A stretch of 64,000 bases of DNA from Deltaproteobacteria bacterium. GTDB taxonomy: Bacteria > Myxococcota_A > Polyangia > JAAYKL01. Position 1 is the first letter of the stretch. Each line of letters opens with the position of its first letter. The stretch lies in NCBI GenBank assembly GCA_030595125.1, contig JAUVDV010000005.1, positions 27,878 to 91,877 of the forward strand, in the 5' to 3' direction. This document shows, one piece after another, positions 24,570 through 33,540 of the stretch. A program made the position numbers and the translations under genes. Under the pieces are notes generated by a model. That model ran no database searches. It was not told the origin of the DNA and saw only the letters and a list, made by a program, of their open reading frames with translations.

Positions 24570-26525
24570 TTAATCCTCGGTCAGTTCCTTGAGGTCGGCG
24601 TAGAGGAGGAGGGCTTCGGGGTTTCGGAGGGCGTCCTTGTTGAGAACGGCCTCTCCGTGGATGGTCTTCCTGACGGCGAGCTCGACCTTCTTCATGTTGA
24701 GCGTGTAGGGGATGTCCGCAACTGCGATGGTCTTTGCCGGCACATGTCTGGGCGAGGCGTTTTTGCGCAGGGTGACCTTTATCTTCTTAATCAGATCGTC
24801 GGTCAGCGAATGTCCCTGCGCCACCTTGACGAAGAGCACCACGCGAACGTCGTTCTTCCAGTTTTGACCCACCACGATGCTGTCTTCCACTTCCTCCATG
24901 CTCTCCACGAGCCTGTAGATGTCGGCCGTGCCGATCCTCACGCCGCCGGGGTTGAGCGTGGCATCCGACCTCCCGTAAATGACCACACCTCCCCGATCGT
25001 TGATCTCGATGAAATCGCCGTGTCTCCAGATGTTGGGGTATGTGTCAAAATAGGCCGAGTGATATTTTTTGTTGTCGGGATCGTCCCAGAAATACAGCGG
25101 CATGGAGGGGAACGGCGCGCAACAGACCAGCTCCCCCTTCTGGTTGATGACAGCCTTGCCATTCTCATCGAAAGATTCGACCTTCATGGCCAGCCCCCTG
25201 CATTGCAGCTCGCCGGCATAGACAGGACCCATGGGGTTTCCCAGCGCAAAACATCCGTTGAGATCCGAGCCTCCGGAAATGGAGGCCAGCTGAAGGTCCT
25301 CTTTGACTTCGGTGTAGATATACTCAAATCCTTCAACGGAGAGGGGCGAGCCGGTTGAGAGCACCGACTTCAGAGGTGTGAGGTCATACTCTGCGCCGGG
25401 CCTTGCCCCGGAGCTTTGAAGTGCGGCGATATATCCCGCGCTCGTTCCAAAGACGGTGATCTTCTCGTCCTGGGCCATCTTCCAGAGGGCTCCCGGATTG
25501 GGATGGAAGGGATTGCCGTCGAAAAGGACAAGCGTCGCGCCCACTCCCAATGAGCTCGTGAGCCAGTTCCACATCATCCAGCCGCACGTTGTGAAATAGA
25601 AGATGACATCCTCTCGCTTCAGATCGGTGTGGAGTACTAACTCCTTGAGCTGATGGAGGAGAATTCCGCCGGCGCTCTGCACCATGCATTTGGGAAGTCC
25701 CGTGGTTCCCGATGAGTACATGATGTAAAGAGGGTGATCGAAGGGTAGTTGCTCGAATTCAATCTCGAGATCGGAGTCTTTGGACATGAAATCCCCGTAG
25801 TGGACGGCATTTGGAATGGAGCTGATATCCGTTTCCTGCCTGGTATAGGGCACCACCACTACCTTTTCGATGCTCGACAGATCCTTCATGATGTTTGAAA
25901 TGCGCTCAATGGAGTCGAGTGATTTACCCTTGAACCAGTACCCGTCGGCAGTGAAGAGAACTTTGGGTTTGATCTGTCCGAACCGGTCGAGCACGCCCTT
26001 GATTCCGAAATCCGGGGAGCACGAAGACCAGACGGCCCCGAGACTTGCGGCGGCAAGCATGGCGACGATCGCCTCGGGCATGTTGGGCATGAACCCGACG
26101 ACGCGATCGCCCGGCCCCACTCCCGTGTCCTTCAGGGCCTTTGCGACCCGGGCCGTGGCGTCATACAGCTGCGCATAGGTCATCCTGGTGCTGTCGTGAT
26201 CCTCACCCTTGAAGACAAGGGCAACCCGGTCATCCCGGTAGCGAAGAAGGTTCTGGGCGAAGTTGAGACGCGCTCCGGGGAACCATTTGGCGCCGGGCAT
26301 TTTGGTTACGTCGTCAATTACCTGGTCGTAGGGTTTTGAAGCCTTGATCTCGGCAAAGTCCCACATGGCGGTCCAGAAGTCGGGGATGTTCTCGATGGAC
26401 CACTGGTAAAGGGGTTCGTATTCGGTGAAGCTTTTCCCGTATTTCTCGTTGATGATACCCATGAATCGATGGAGGTTGGTGTTCTTGATCTTTTCCTGTG
26501 AAGGTTTCCATAACTGCTTGGCCAT
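24570..26525 (-). CDS. Acetoacetate-CoA ligase (acetoacetyl-CoA synthetase)
   Basis: A 651-residue adenylate-forming enzyme that activates acetoacetate to acetoacetyl-CoA with ATP. It starts MAKQLWKPSQEKIKNTNLHRFM, the typical N-terminus of acetoacetyl-CoA synthetases, and the length is standard (about 650). The P-loop-like motif is YSSGTTGLPKCMVQSAGG (about residue 265). Later family motifs are TTCGWMMWNWL, NPGGVRIGTADIYR and the C-terminal SPRHVPAKTIAVADIPYTLN with a catalytic Lys-region. GAGGAAAGG precedes ATG 26525; a longer in-frame extension runs into the sulfatase gene and is not real. It supports use of ketone bodies or polyhydroxybutyrate breakdown products. It is downstream of the sulfatase-like gene with a 109-nt gap. 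Confidence 0.92.
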   Translation of the reverse strand: MAKQLWKPSQEKIKNTNLHRFMGIINEKYGKSFTEYEPLYQWSIENIPDFWTAMWDFAEIKASKPYDQVIDDVTKMPGAKWFPGARLNFAQNLLRYRDDRVALVFKGEDHDSTRMTYAQLYDATARVAKALKDTGVGPGDRVVGFMPNMPEAIVAMLAAASLGAVWSSCSPDFGIKGVLDRFGQIKPKVLFTADGYWFKGKSLDSIERISNIMKDLSSIEKVVVVPYTRQETDISSIPNAVHYGDFMSKDSDLEIEFEQLPFDHPLYIMYSSGTTGLPKCMVQSAGGILLHQLKELVLHTDLKREDVIFYFTTCGWMMWNWLTSSLGVGATLVLFDGNPFHPNPGALWKMAQDEKITVFGTSAGYIAALQSSGARPGAEYDLTPLKSVLSTGSPLSVEGFEYIYTEVKEDLQLASISGGSDLNGCFALGNPMGPVYAGELQCRGLAMKVESFDENGKAVINQKGELVCCAPFPSMPLYFWDDPDNKKYHSAYFDTYPNIWRHGDFIEINDRGGVVIYGRSDATLNPGGVRIGTADIYRLVESMEEVEDSIVVGQNWKNDVRVVLFVKVAQGHSLTDDLIKKIKVTLRKNASPRHVPAKTIAVADIPYTLNMKKVELAVRKTIHGEAVLNKDALRNPEALLLYADLKELTED

Positions 26526-26589
26526 CTGTCCTGTCCTTTCCTCTTTAAAGTCGGGATGGGGTTTATAAAGCCGGTCTCCATCATCTTCC

Positions 26590-26610
26590 CCTTCCCCTAT
26601 CTCAGGGGAA
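26590..26610. terminator. 8-bp hairpin flanked by G(C/T)CGGGATGGGGTTT repeats
   Basis: CTTCCCCT/AGGGGAAG with a 5-nt loop lies just after the stop of the sulfatase-like gene (minus strand). It is flanked by two copies of a 15-bp word, GTCGGGATGGGGTTT (about 26552) and GCCGGGATGGGGTTT (about 26611), so it may be a small dispersed palindromic repeat rather than a plain terminator. Confidence 0.4.
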
Positions 26611-26634
26611 GGCCGGGATGGGGTTTGTTTTGTT

Positions 26635-28146
26635 TCAGTGCTCACCCATGTAGCCGAGCCCTTTGAGTTTCTCCACTGTATCCTTGTCGAGGGTTGTCTC
26701 TTCGGCCTCGCCCTCGAGAGAGTCTTGATGGGCGCGCACCATGCTGTCGAAGCCGGCCGCGAGGCGGTTCGTATGGGCGTCGTGCTCGCCTGCAAGAAGA
26801 TTCTTTTGCTCTTGGGGATCGCTCTGTAAATCGTATAGCTCGATACGGGCCGGATCGGGAGGGATGAAGTCGCGACCGTGCTTCTCCACGCTCTTTCTGG
26901 CGATGGTGATTATGTACTTGTAACGATCAGTGCGGATGCTCTTCTTTTCTTCCTTGCGGGCCATGGCTTCAGTGAACACCCCCGGTCTTTTGGATTCGGG
27001 TTTTGCGCCCATCCAGTAGGGCTTGAGCGAGATGCCCTGCATCTGGTTCTTTTTTAGCGTGACTTCCAGGAAGTCGAGGATGGTGGGCATGATGTCGACA
27101 GTGCTGACCGGATCGCCGATGCGGGTTCCGCTTGCGTACTGCCCGGGAAGTTTGATGACGAGCGGAACGTGTATCATCTCTTCGTACAAAGTGTGCCCGT
27201 GCACATTGTAGAATAATTTGGGGTTGTGCTCACCGAACTCCTCGCCGTGGTCGCTGGTGAACACCAACATGGTGTTGTCGTACAGGCCCTCCTTCTTGAG
27301 GAGCTTGATCAGCTTGGCGAGCCATCGATCCTGCTTGAGAACTCCGCCCACGTACAGGGATTCGCACACATCCATATTGAAAACGTCGTTGTTTTTGAGT
27401 ACGGCACGCTGCTTTTTTCTCAACTTGGAGGCGCCCGTCGGCCAGACCGAGGCCAGGGAGATGTCGGCGATGTGGTTCATCTGTCCCGTAACAATTTTTC
27501 CTTTGTCGCTCGGAAGGACGTCGGTCACGAAATCGGTGTTGAGATAGGGAGCGTGAACCTCGAAGTGATGCCAGAAGAGAAAGAACTGCTCGCGCGAGTT
27601 GTCGCGGATCCATTTGAACATCTCGTCCATGTTTTCATGGCGCAGTTTGAACATGGTGGTGCCGTAGTGTTCGAAGCCCTGGTCGAAACCGATGTCCGGA
27701 TCCACCGGTCCTCCGGCGGTGAAGGCGACGGTCTTGAAACCGGAGGTCTTGAGAACCTCCGCCAGGGTAACCCGATGAGCGGGGAGCTTGAAGAAACCGC
27801 CCTTGCCGAAGAGGGCGCTCCACATGTCGATGAACGAAGAGGTGAGCCCGTGGGTGGATGGATACAGGGAGGTCAGCATGCTCAGGTGCGCGGGTGTGGT
27901 CCATGGGGATGTGGTGATCAGGTTCTCGAAGACGATGCCCTCCGATGCCATGGCGTCCAGAGTGGGGCTGGACCGGCGCTTGTCGTAACCGTAGCAGCCC
28001 AATCGATCGGCCCTGAGGGTGTCCGCCGAGATCAGGATGACGTTGAACTTCCCGGTTTTCGGATCCGGCGCGCTCGGTTTTTCCTCGCCCCCGCATGAGG
28101 CGAGTAGCAAGATGGGCAGCAGCGCTATTAAAGTCGCATGTTTCAC
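26635..28146 (-). CDS. Sulfatase-fold lipoprotein (alkaline phosphatase superfamily)
   Basis: A 503-residue extracytoplasmic enzyme of the sulfatase/phosphotransferase fold. The GTG start at 28146 overlaps the upstream stop (GTGA) and gives signal peptide VKHATLIALLPILLLASCGG with lipobox LASC. Metal-site motifs are ISADTLRADRLGCYGY (Asp42) and TSDHGEEFGEHN. The nucleophile position reads SPWTTPAH, with Thr83 where sulfatases have Cys/Ser for formylglycine. Lipoteichoic-acid synthase and phosphoethanolamine transferases also use Thr, so a phosphotransferase or phosphodiesterase role is possible. It is coupled to the upstream membrane glycosyltransferase, so its substrate is probably a surface glycan or lipid (inference). 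Confidence 0.85.
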   Translation of the reverse strand: MKHATLIALLPILLLASCGGEEKPSAPDPKTGKFNVILISADTLRADRLGCYGYDKRRSSPTLDAMASEGIVFENLITTSPWTTPAHLSMLTSLYPSTHGLTSSFIDMWSALFGKGGFFKLPAHRVTLAEVLKTSGFKTVAFTAGGPVDPDIGFDQGFEHYGTTMFKLRHENMDEMFKWIRDNSREQFFLFWHHFEVHAPYLNTDFVTDVLPSDKGKIVTGQMNHIADISLASVWPTGASKLRKKQRAVLKNNDVFNMDVCESLYVGGVLKQDRWLAKLIKLLKKEGLYDNTMLVFTSDHGEEFGEHNPKLFYNVHGHTLYEEMIHVPLVIKLPGQYASGTRIGDPVSTVDIMPTILDFLEVTLKKNQMQGISLKPYWMGAKPESKRPGVFTEAMARKEEKKSIRTDRYKYIITIARKSVEKHGRDFIPPDPARIELYDLQSDPQEQKNLLAGEHDAHTNRLAAGFDSMVRAHQDSLEGEAEETTLDKDTVEKLKGLGYMGEH

Positions 28147-29621
28147 CGAGGGGTCTTCTTTCGTCCAGTGTCTCTGGGTAAATACACCACGAACTTGTCG
28201 TTCCTCAAGGCAGGGCCGTAATTTGTTGTGATGGCCTTCATGAATGCGCGGTGTGCTTTTTTCGGTTGTCTGCGAAGGGACGGGCTTGACCACTTGAAGT
28301 TCCAGACCGAGTTCCCGATCATGAGCACTATCGCCGAGGGTACCTTGTCGTTTACCTCTTCGGTGACGAGCCTCAGAGTGGTGAAGTGCAGGCGTTTTGC
28401 CCGGTCCTCTTCGTTCGGCCCCATGGCGCTGAACATACCCATTTCGGTGCCCGTGATGATCTCGCGGCCCGATTCCACCGCCACGATGGGAATCGGTGTG
28501 AGGATAGGGCCGTCGGGCGCAGAGCTTTCGATGAATGCCGCGACCTCATTCAGGGCGGTCGACTTGTCTTCCCCTGACAGCCTGGGCAGCGGGTGGAAGA
28601 GCACCAGTAGTGGAAGCAGCCATACTACGTGACGAAGGGGGCTGCCGTTTTTGGCGACCAGCGTCCAGCCGGCGGTCAGGCCTGCGACCGAGGCGGTCAA
28701 CACTGCTGGTGTGATGTAGTTGCCGTACGAACTCAACGGGATCATGGGGAGGGTAATACCGGCGGTGGCCGCCGCGAGGAGTAACGCGACGGTCCATTGC
28801 CTCGTCTTGACCAGCCGGGGAAGGGTCATCAATCCGGTGGCCAGCACAATGATCGCAGCCGGGGAGATCTCCCACCACTGGATCCAGTTTCCCAGCACCC
28901 GGCGGTCGAAAATCGAGGCCAGGTGGTACTCCCACGTGTTGAACAACGCTGCCTGTGGATCCGCCGCAAAGAACGGGAGCAGGAAGGCAAGGACGAGCAC
29001 CGACGGTACGGCGATCGCGAGCAATCTATGCCGGGTGTCCGGCGCCTCGACAATGAAGATGACGGCCAGGATAGCCGTCACCGGCGCGACCGAGAGGCGA
29101 CATCCGATGGCGAGGGCCGTGAAGACGCCGAACGCAATGAGACGCCGCATGTACGGGAACCTGGATATGGCGGCGGCGGTGGCGAGGGACAGGAACATGG
29201 TAGCGGCGCCGTGGCTGTTACCCATCCCCACCAGCTGGACGAAGTGCGGGGATGACACCACGCAGAAGGCGGCCAGGATGCCAGGCTCCCATCTTCCGAG
29301 ACGCTGGCGAAGGGCGAGAATAGCCGCGAGGAGTCCGATGCACGACCAGATTATGTTGAGGATCCGCTGGGTCGTATACCCGAAGCCGAAAACCTTCATC
29401 ATCGCGCCGTTCAGGTACGGCAGCAGGGGCATCTGGGTGTACGAAAAATCGCGGTACGGGATCTCGCCGGACATCACGTTGCGCGCGGCGATTGCGTAAA
29501 ACCCCTCGTCGGCGCCCATGCGCCCATGATCCAGGTAGTAGGAGAACAACCCCAGGTGGAGCCCGAACACCACCGCAAAACCCAGACATATCAGGGCTAC
29601 TTTGGGAATGTTGATTCGCAC
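28143..29621 (-). CDS. Polytopic membrane glycosyltransferase (GT39/ArnT-like)
   Basis: A 492-residue protein with about 10-12 hydrophobic segments. After the first membrane segment comes ADEGFYAIAARNVMSGEIPYRDF, where the acidic pair and Arg/Asp pattern is that of GT-C glycosyltransferases (PMT/ArnT type), which use polyprenyl-phosphate sugars at the periplasmic face. GTG 29621 is the likely start, giving VRINIPKVALICLG; the upstream in-frame part is hydrophilic and lacks family character. The last 100 residues are a soluble tail. It overlaps the sulfatase-like gene by GTGA. The acceptor is unknown. Confidence 0.78.
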   Translation of the reverse strand: MRINIPKVALICLGFAVVFGLHLGLFSYYLDHGRMGADEGFYAIAARNVMSGEIPYRDFSYTQMPLLPYLNGAMMKVFGFGYTTQRILNIIWSCIGLLAAILALRQRLGRWEPGILAAFCVVSSPHFVQLVGMGNSHGAATMFLSLATAAAISRFPYMRRLIAFGVFTALAIGCRLSVAPVTAILAVIFIVEAPDTRHRLLAIAVPSVLVLAFLLPFFAADPQAALFNTWEYHLASIFDRRVLGNWIQWWEISPAAIIVLATGLMTLPRLVKTRQWTVALLLAAATAGITLPMIPLSSYGNYITPAVLTASVAGLTAGWTLVAKNGSPLRHVVWLLPLLVLFHPLPRLSGEDKSTALNEVAAFIESSAPDGPILTPIPIVAVESGREIITGTEMGMFSAMGPNEEDRAKRLHFTTLRLVTEEVNDKVPSAIVLMIGNSVWNFKWSSPSLRRQPKKAHRAFMKAITTNYGPALRNDKFVVYLPRDTGRKKTPR

Positions 29622-29763
29622 AATAGATCTTTGCCACGAGCGACCATGACGGGGCAACGATTTTATCCGAGGTGGTTCGGAGTGTTGCTGGAAATTCTGA
29701 CGTTCCTTTCTTCTAACTGCGATACAATGTCTTTGAGGGGTTGTTTTGCCGCCGAGGAGCACC

Positions 29764-30999
29764 ATGTCTACTTTGAAATATTTCAACATGGCTTATGCGC
29801 TGACACTAGTAGCGGTTCTGCACGGGATAGCGTTCTGCGTGGCGGGGTGCTGGCCGTTCTGGGATGATCCTGAACCTGACCATTACGACTACGTTGACAG
29901 TGGTTCCGATACGGATACCGATATGGACATCGACACAGATTGGGATACCGATTGCACCCAAGGAACGTACACCGGCGATATTGAAATCCTCGACCAATAT
30001 TACTTGATAGCCCTCGCGGGATACACCTCGATATCGGGAAACCTGATAATCGAGTACCCGTCGTGCACCGACTTGAGTGAGTTGATTTGTCTCACCTCGG
30101 TGGGCGGTAGATTGATAATCTCCGAAAATGATGCCCTTACCAACCTGGACGGCCTGAGCGCTATTACCTCGATTGGCGAGGGCCTGTACATTTCGCGTAA
30201 CGCCTCCCTCACCAACCTGAACGGCCTTGGCGCCCTCACCTCGGCGTACGGAATAAGCATCAACGATAACCCCGCCCTCACCGACCTTGACGGTTTGAAC
30301 GGGCTCACGTCGCTAGTAGGGAGCTTGGGCATTAACAACAACGCCTCCCTCACCAACCTGGACGGCCTGAGCGGCATCACCTCTGGGGTTGAGTACTTGG
30401 TAATTGTCAACAACGACACCCTTGCTAATCTGAACGGGCTGAGCGGCATCACGTCTGTGGGGGTGGACATGGAAATCAACTCCAACTCCTCCCTCACCAA
30501 CCTGGACGGTCTGAGTGCACTCACCTCGGTGGGGGTGGACATGGACATCTGGAACAATGATGCCTTGATGAACCTGGATGGGCTGAGCGCTCTCACCTTG
30601 ACGGGCGGGCGCTTGTTGATCAACCACAACGGTGCCCTCGCAAACCTTGACGGGTTGGTTTCACTCACCTCGATTGGTGGAGGCATATACATTCAAACAA
30701 ACAGTGCCCTCACAAACCTGGACGGGCTGAGTTCACTCACCTCGGTTGGCGGGGACCTGGACATCTGGAACAATGATGTCCTGACGAACCTTGACGGTCT
30801 GAGCGCGCTCACATCAATGGGTTATGATTTTTGGATCGAGGATAACAACCTTCTTCCTGACTGCGAGGTGTGCGATCTTCTCGACCAGTTCACTGCTGGA
30901 CCCACATCCATTACTGTCCTTTCAAACCTCGACGACACATGCACGCCGGTGCCGGCCGATTGCCCCGGGCCTGATGCTGGTGTTGACGGTGGACCGTAG
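29764..30999 (+). CDS. Asp-Thr linker LRR lipoprotein, paralogue of 22502-23542
   Basis: A 411-residue predicted lipoprotein. GAGGAG precedes ATG 29764; the signal peptide runs to VAGC. A short Asp-Ser/Asp-Thr linker (SGSDTDTDMDIDTDWDTDC) is followed by about eleven leucine-rich repeats of 21-24 residues (ALTNLDGLSAITSIGEGLYI). The end LLPDCEVCDLLDQF...NLDDTCTPVPADCPG is nearly the same as in the protein at 22502-23542, so the two share a cassette. It is divergent from the membrane glycosyltransferase and convergent with the MBOAT gene (10-nt gap). Function unknown; ligand binding on the surface is inference. Confidence 0.78.
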   Translation: MSTLKYFNMAYALTLVAVLHGIAFCVAGCWPFWDDPEPDHYDYVDSGSDTDTDMDIDTDWDTDCTQGTYTGDIEILDQYYLIALAGYTSISGNLIIEYPSCTDLSELICLTSVGGRLIISENDALTNLDGLSAITSIGEGLYISRNASLTNLNGLGALTSAYGISINDNPALTDLDGLNGLTSLVGSLGINNNASLTNLDGLSGITSGVEYLVIVNNDTLANLNGLSGITSVGVDMEINSNSSLTNLDGLSALTSVGVDMDIWNNDALMNLDGLSALTLTGGRLLINHNGALANLDGLVSLTSIGGGIYIQTNSALTNLDGLSSLTSVGGDLDIWNNDVLTNLDGLSALTSMGYDFWIEDNNLLPDCEVCDLLDQFTAGPTSITVLSNLDDTCTPVPADCPGPDAGVDGGP

Positions 31000-31009
31000 A
31001 GAGGGGCAG

Positions 31010-32431
31010 CTAAAACTGGAAGTAGATGAATTGCTGGTGAGTGTCCGGGCTGCCGTAGAGTAACACTGCGAGCAAGACCACCCAGAGACCCGCCCGTAGC
31101 GGCGCAGGCATCTTGATTTCTTTCCGCTCGCTGCCGTGAAACACTCCCCTGGCCATGCAACCCACCCAGATGGCGACCGCCGCCGCCGCGTAGATCGACA
31201 CGACCGGATCGACAGACCAGGACCCGGTCAGCATGTCGGAGGCGATGGTCCGGGCATGCTCGATGGAGGGCGATCGGAACAAGATCGCCAGAGTAAAAAT
31301 GTGAAGGTTCATGAGCGCCACCGCGACCGCCACGGACAGGGGGCCCTTGCCGAACAACGGCCTGGCCCGGGATCGACCGGTGAACAGATAGATGCCTTCG
31401 TAGAGCGAGATACCGATGCCCGCCATCAGACCGAACAGGATGAAGTTCCATCCGGGACCGTGCCACAACCCCATCAGGACCATCACGATTGTCAGGTTCA
31501 GGAGCCTTCGCGGAGCAGGAGGTCGCCGCCTTCCAACCATCAGGGCGGTGAAGAGATAGTCCCTGAACCACGTTCCCAGAGTGATGTGCCACCGGGACCA
31601 GAAGTCAGCCGGGTTGCGGGCGAGCATGGGCCATCGGAAATTCTCCGAAAGTCGGATACCCAACATGCGGGCCGTGCCGATGGCGATATCGCAGTACCCG
31701 CTGAAGTCCATGTAGACCTGCAACGCGAAGCAGGCAGTCGCAACCAGAGCAGCCGGCGCCGAAGCATCCGCCGGGACCTCGTACACTCGATCCACGAACA
31801 GGCCGAGCCTGTCCGCCACCACCATCTTTTTGGCCAATCCCCACAATATCCGCTGAAACCCGGCCTCCAGATCGCTCCGGTGAACGGTTTGCTTTGTTTG
31901 AAGCTGGGGCATCAACTTCGAGAAGCGCTCGATGGGTCCGGCCACCAGCTGCGGGAAGAACGCCACGTACAGGGAGAACCCCACGAAATCCCGGGTTGCC
32001 TTCTCCTTGCCGTAGTAGACATCGACTGTGTAGGAGAGGGTCTGGAATGTGTAGAAGGAGATGCCGATGGGCAGGGTCCAGCCCGGCACCGGCAACGTCG
32101 GGATCGTCAGCCAGGCAAGGGCGACGTTTGCGCTTTCCGTAACGAACCCACCGTACTTGAACGAGGCCAGGAGCCCCAGGTTGACCAGGAGGCTGACGGC
32201 GAGCAACCCCTTTCGAGATCGCCGGTCGTCGGTTACCTCGATGCGTCTTGCGATATTGAAGTCCACGACTGTGGACGTGAGAAGAAGCAGGCAGTGCCAG
32301 GGCGTGCCCGCGCCGTAGAAAACGTACGAGGCGATCAGCAGTGAAACTCGTCCGGCGCGCCACGGAAGCGTTCGATGGAGTAGCAGCACCACCGCGAGGA
32401 ACAGGATAAAGGTGTAGCTGTCAAAGTTCAT
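31010..32431 (-). CDS. MBOAT-family O-acyltransferase (AlgI/DltB-like)
   Basis: A 473-residue membrane-bound O-acyltransferase with about 11 hydrophobic segments. The start MNFDSYTFILFLAVVLLLH and ASYVFYGAGTPWHCLLLL are classic AlgI. The catalytic His is in MGLWHGPGWNFILFG (about residue 320), and the second conserved block is FWSRWHITLGTWFRDYLF. Such proteins move acetyl groups across the membrane to a periplasmic SGNH-type partner that acetylates a polysaccharide. The partner gene is the upstream neighbour, which overlaps by ATGA (32428-32431). It is last in the minus-strand glycan operon. Confidence 0.93.
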   Translation of the reverse strand: MNFDSYTFILFLAVVLLLHRTLPWRAGRVSLLIASYVFYGAGTPWHCLLLLTSTVVDFNIARRIEVTDDRRSRKGLLAVSLLVNLGLLASFKYGGFVTESANVALAWLTIPTLPVPGWTLPIGISFYTFQTLSYTVDVYYGKEKATRDFVGFSLYVAFFPQLVAGPIERFSKLMPQLQTKQTVHRSDLEAGFQRILWGLAKKMVVADRLGLFVDRVYEVPADASAPAALVATACFALQVYMDFSGYCDIAIGTARMLGIRLSENFRWPMLARNPADFWSRWHITLGTWFRDYLFTALMVGRRRPPAPRRLLNLTIVMVLMGLWHGPGWNFILFGLMAGIGISLYEGIYLFTGRSRARPLFGKGPLSVAVAVALMNLHIFTLAILFRSPSIEHARTIASDMLTGSWSVDPVVSIYAAAAVAIWVGCMARGVFHGSERKEIKMPAPLRAGLWVVLLAVLLYGSPDTHQQFIYFQF

Positions 32432-33540
32432 CGTTCATGCCCGCCGGGGATAACTTCGTCATCCAATATCGGTATCAACATCCGGGCGAACTTCCGGTGA
32501 CCGCTCTCGTTGAAGTGACCGTGAGACAGGAAGTATCGGGATTCGATGGCGTCTGTCATGTCGTAGCTGCGCGCACCGCTTCGTTCAATTATCGAAGAGG
32601 CCTGTTCGTAAAATCGGCTCCTCACCGATCGTCCGTTCCTGTTGGTTGATTCGAGGGCCACCGGATTCCACACCCACGTCAGTTTCGTCCCGCTCTTTTC
32701 GAGGCGCGAGTTGAAGAGTGGGTAGAATCGCCTGAATGTTTCGAAGCGCCTTGCCACCTGGTTTCTGTTGTAATCTCTGACCATGGTCTTTCTCGCCGCC
32801 CGACGTATTGCAAGCTCTTCCACCGTCAGGTCCACGGCGGGATAATACGCCGAGATCCCCGGGTCCTTCAGGTCGTCGAGCCTCATTCCCGGACGTACTT
32901 CGTGACCTATGACAAGCGGATGCCACTTGAGGGGTGTGTGAGCCGCCACCAGATCGGTGACCGCCATTCGGCTGCGGGCCAGATTGCTCGACCACGTTAC
33001 AAATTTGACCGCGAGATCCTCGAATTTGGTGTTCTCCATGAAGAGAGTGTCACCCAGATAGGGCCACAGCCCCGGTTCGCCTGCAAGGAGGGTGATGTCC
33101 GAGAAGGGATAATCCAGGTTAAGCAGTTCGGGAGGATCGAAGTTGTTCACCGCCAGGACTACCAACAAGTGGTCAACGCCTCGCTGCGCCGCCTTGATGG
33201 TCAACAGCTCGATCTCGGTGGTCCGAAAGCCCCCCGTCGCCCAGTTCTCGAACCGGAACCCCTTGTCGGACAGGTGTTCCCCGAGAAAAGCTGCGTAGAT
33301 CTTCTCGCGATCGGCAACCTCTCCACCAACCCCCTGGGAGTTGGAGATGAGAACCACCAGTGGCTGCTCGTCGTCCTCCACGTCCAGATACTCGGGCCAA
33401 CCCCTGTGCTTTGTAGGGTTACGGGTAGTCTCGTCGGCCGTCGGACCGAGCTGATACGGCAAGCTCCACCAGGCCAGGATTTCCCCCAACGCGAGAAGAA
33501 GCACGAACCAGGGAAAGGCGCTCCTCGACAGCCCGTTCAC
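32428..33540 (-). CDS. SGNH/GDSL-like hydrolase-fold partner of the MBOAT protein
   Basis: A 370-residue protein with an N-terminal membrane anchor (VNGLSRSAFPWFVLLLALGEILAWW in two parts). It has a GDSL-like nucleophile block VVLISNSQGVGGEV and a C-terminal HFNESGHRKFARML that supplies the His of an SGNH triad. This is the AlgJ/AlgX/DltD-type arrangement found beside MBOAT genes, where the protein O-acetylates a glycan in the periplasm. The start is GTG 33540, overlapping the stop of the upstream sulfatase-like gene (GTGA), and the stop overlaps the MBOAT start. The GDSL Ser context (NSQG) is unusual, so the assignment is moderate. Confidence 0.72.
   Translation of the reverse strand: MNGLSRSAFPWFVLLLALGEILAWWSLPYQLGPTADETTRNPTKHRGWPEYLDVEDDEQPLVVLISNSQGVGGEVADREKIYAAFLGEHLSDKGFRFENWATGGFRTTEIELLTIKAAQRGVDHLLVVLAVNNFDPPELLNLDYPFSDITLLAGEPGLWPYLGDTLFMENTKFEDLAVKFVTWSSNLARSRMAVTDLVAAHTPLKWHPLVIGHEVRPGMRLDDLKDPGISAYYPAVDLTVEELAIRRAARKTMVRDYNRNQVARRFETFRRFYPLFNSRLEKSGTKLTWVWNPVALESTNRNGRSVRSRFYEQASSIIERSGARSYDMTDAIESRYFLSHGHFNESGHRKFARMLIPILDDEVIPGGHER

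Noticed and set aside
31136..32344. A 402-codon open frame opposite the MBOAT gene
   Set aside because: Antisense to a clear MBOAT protein; composition is Arg/Gly/Pro-rich without motifs.
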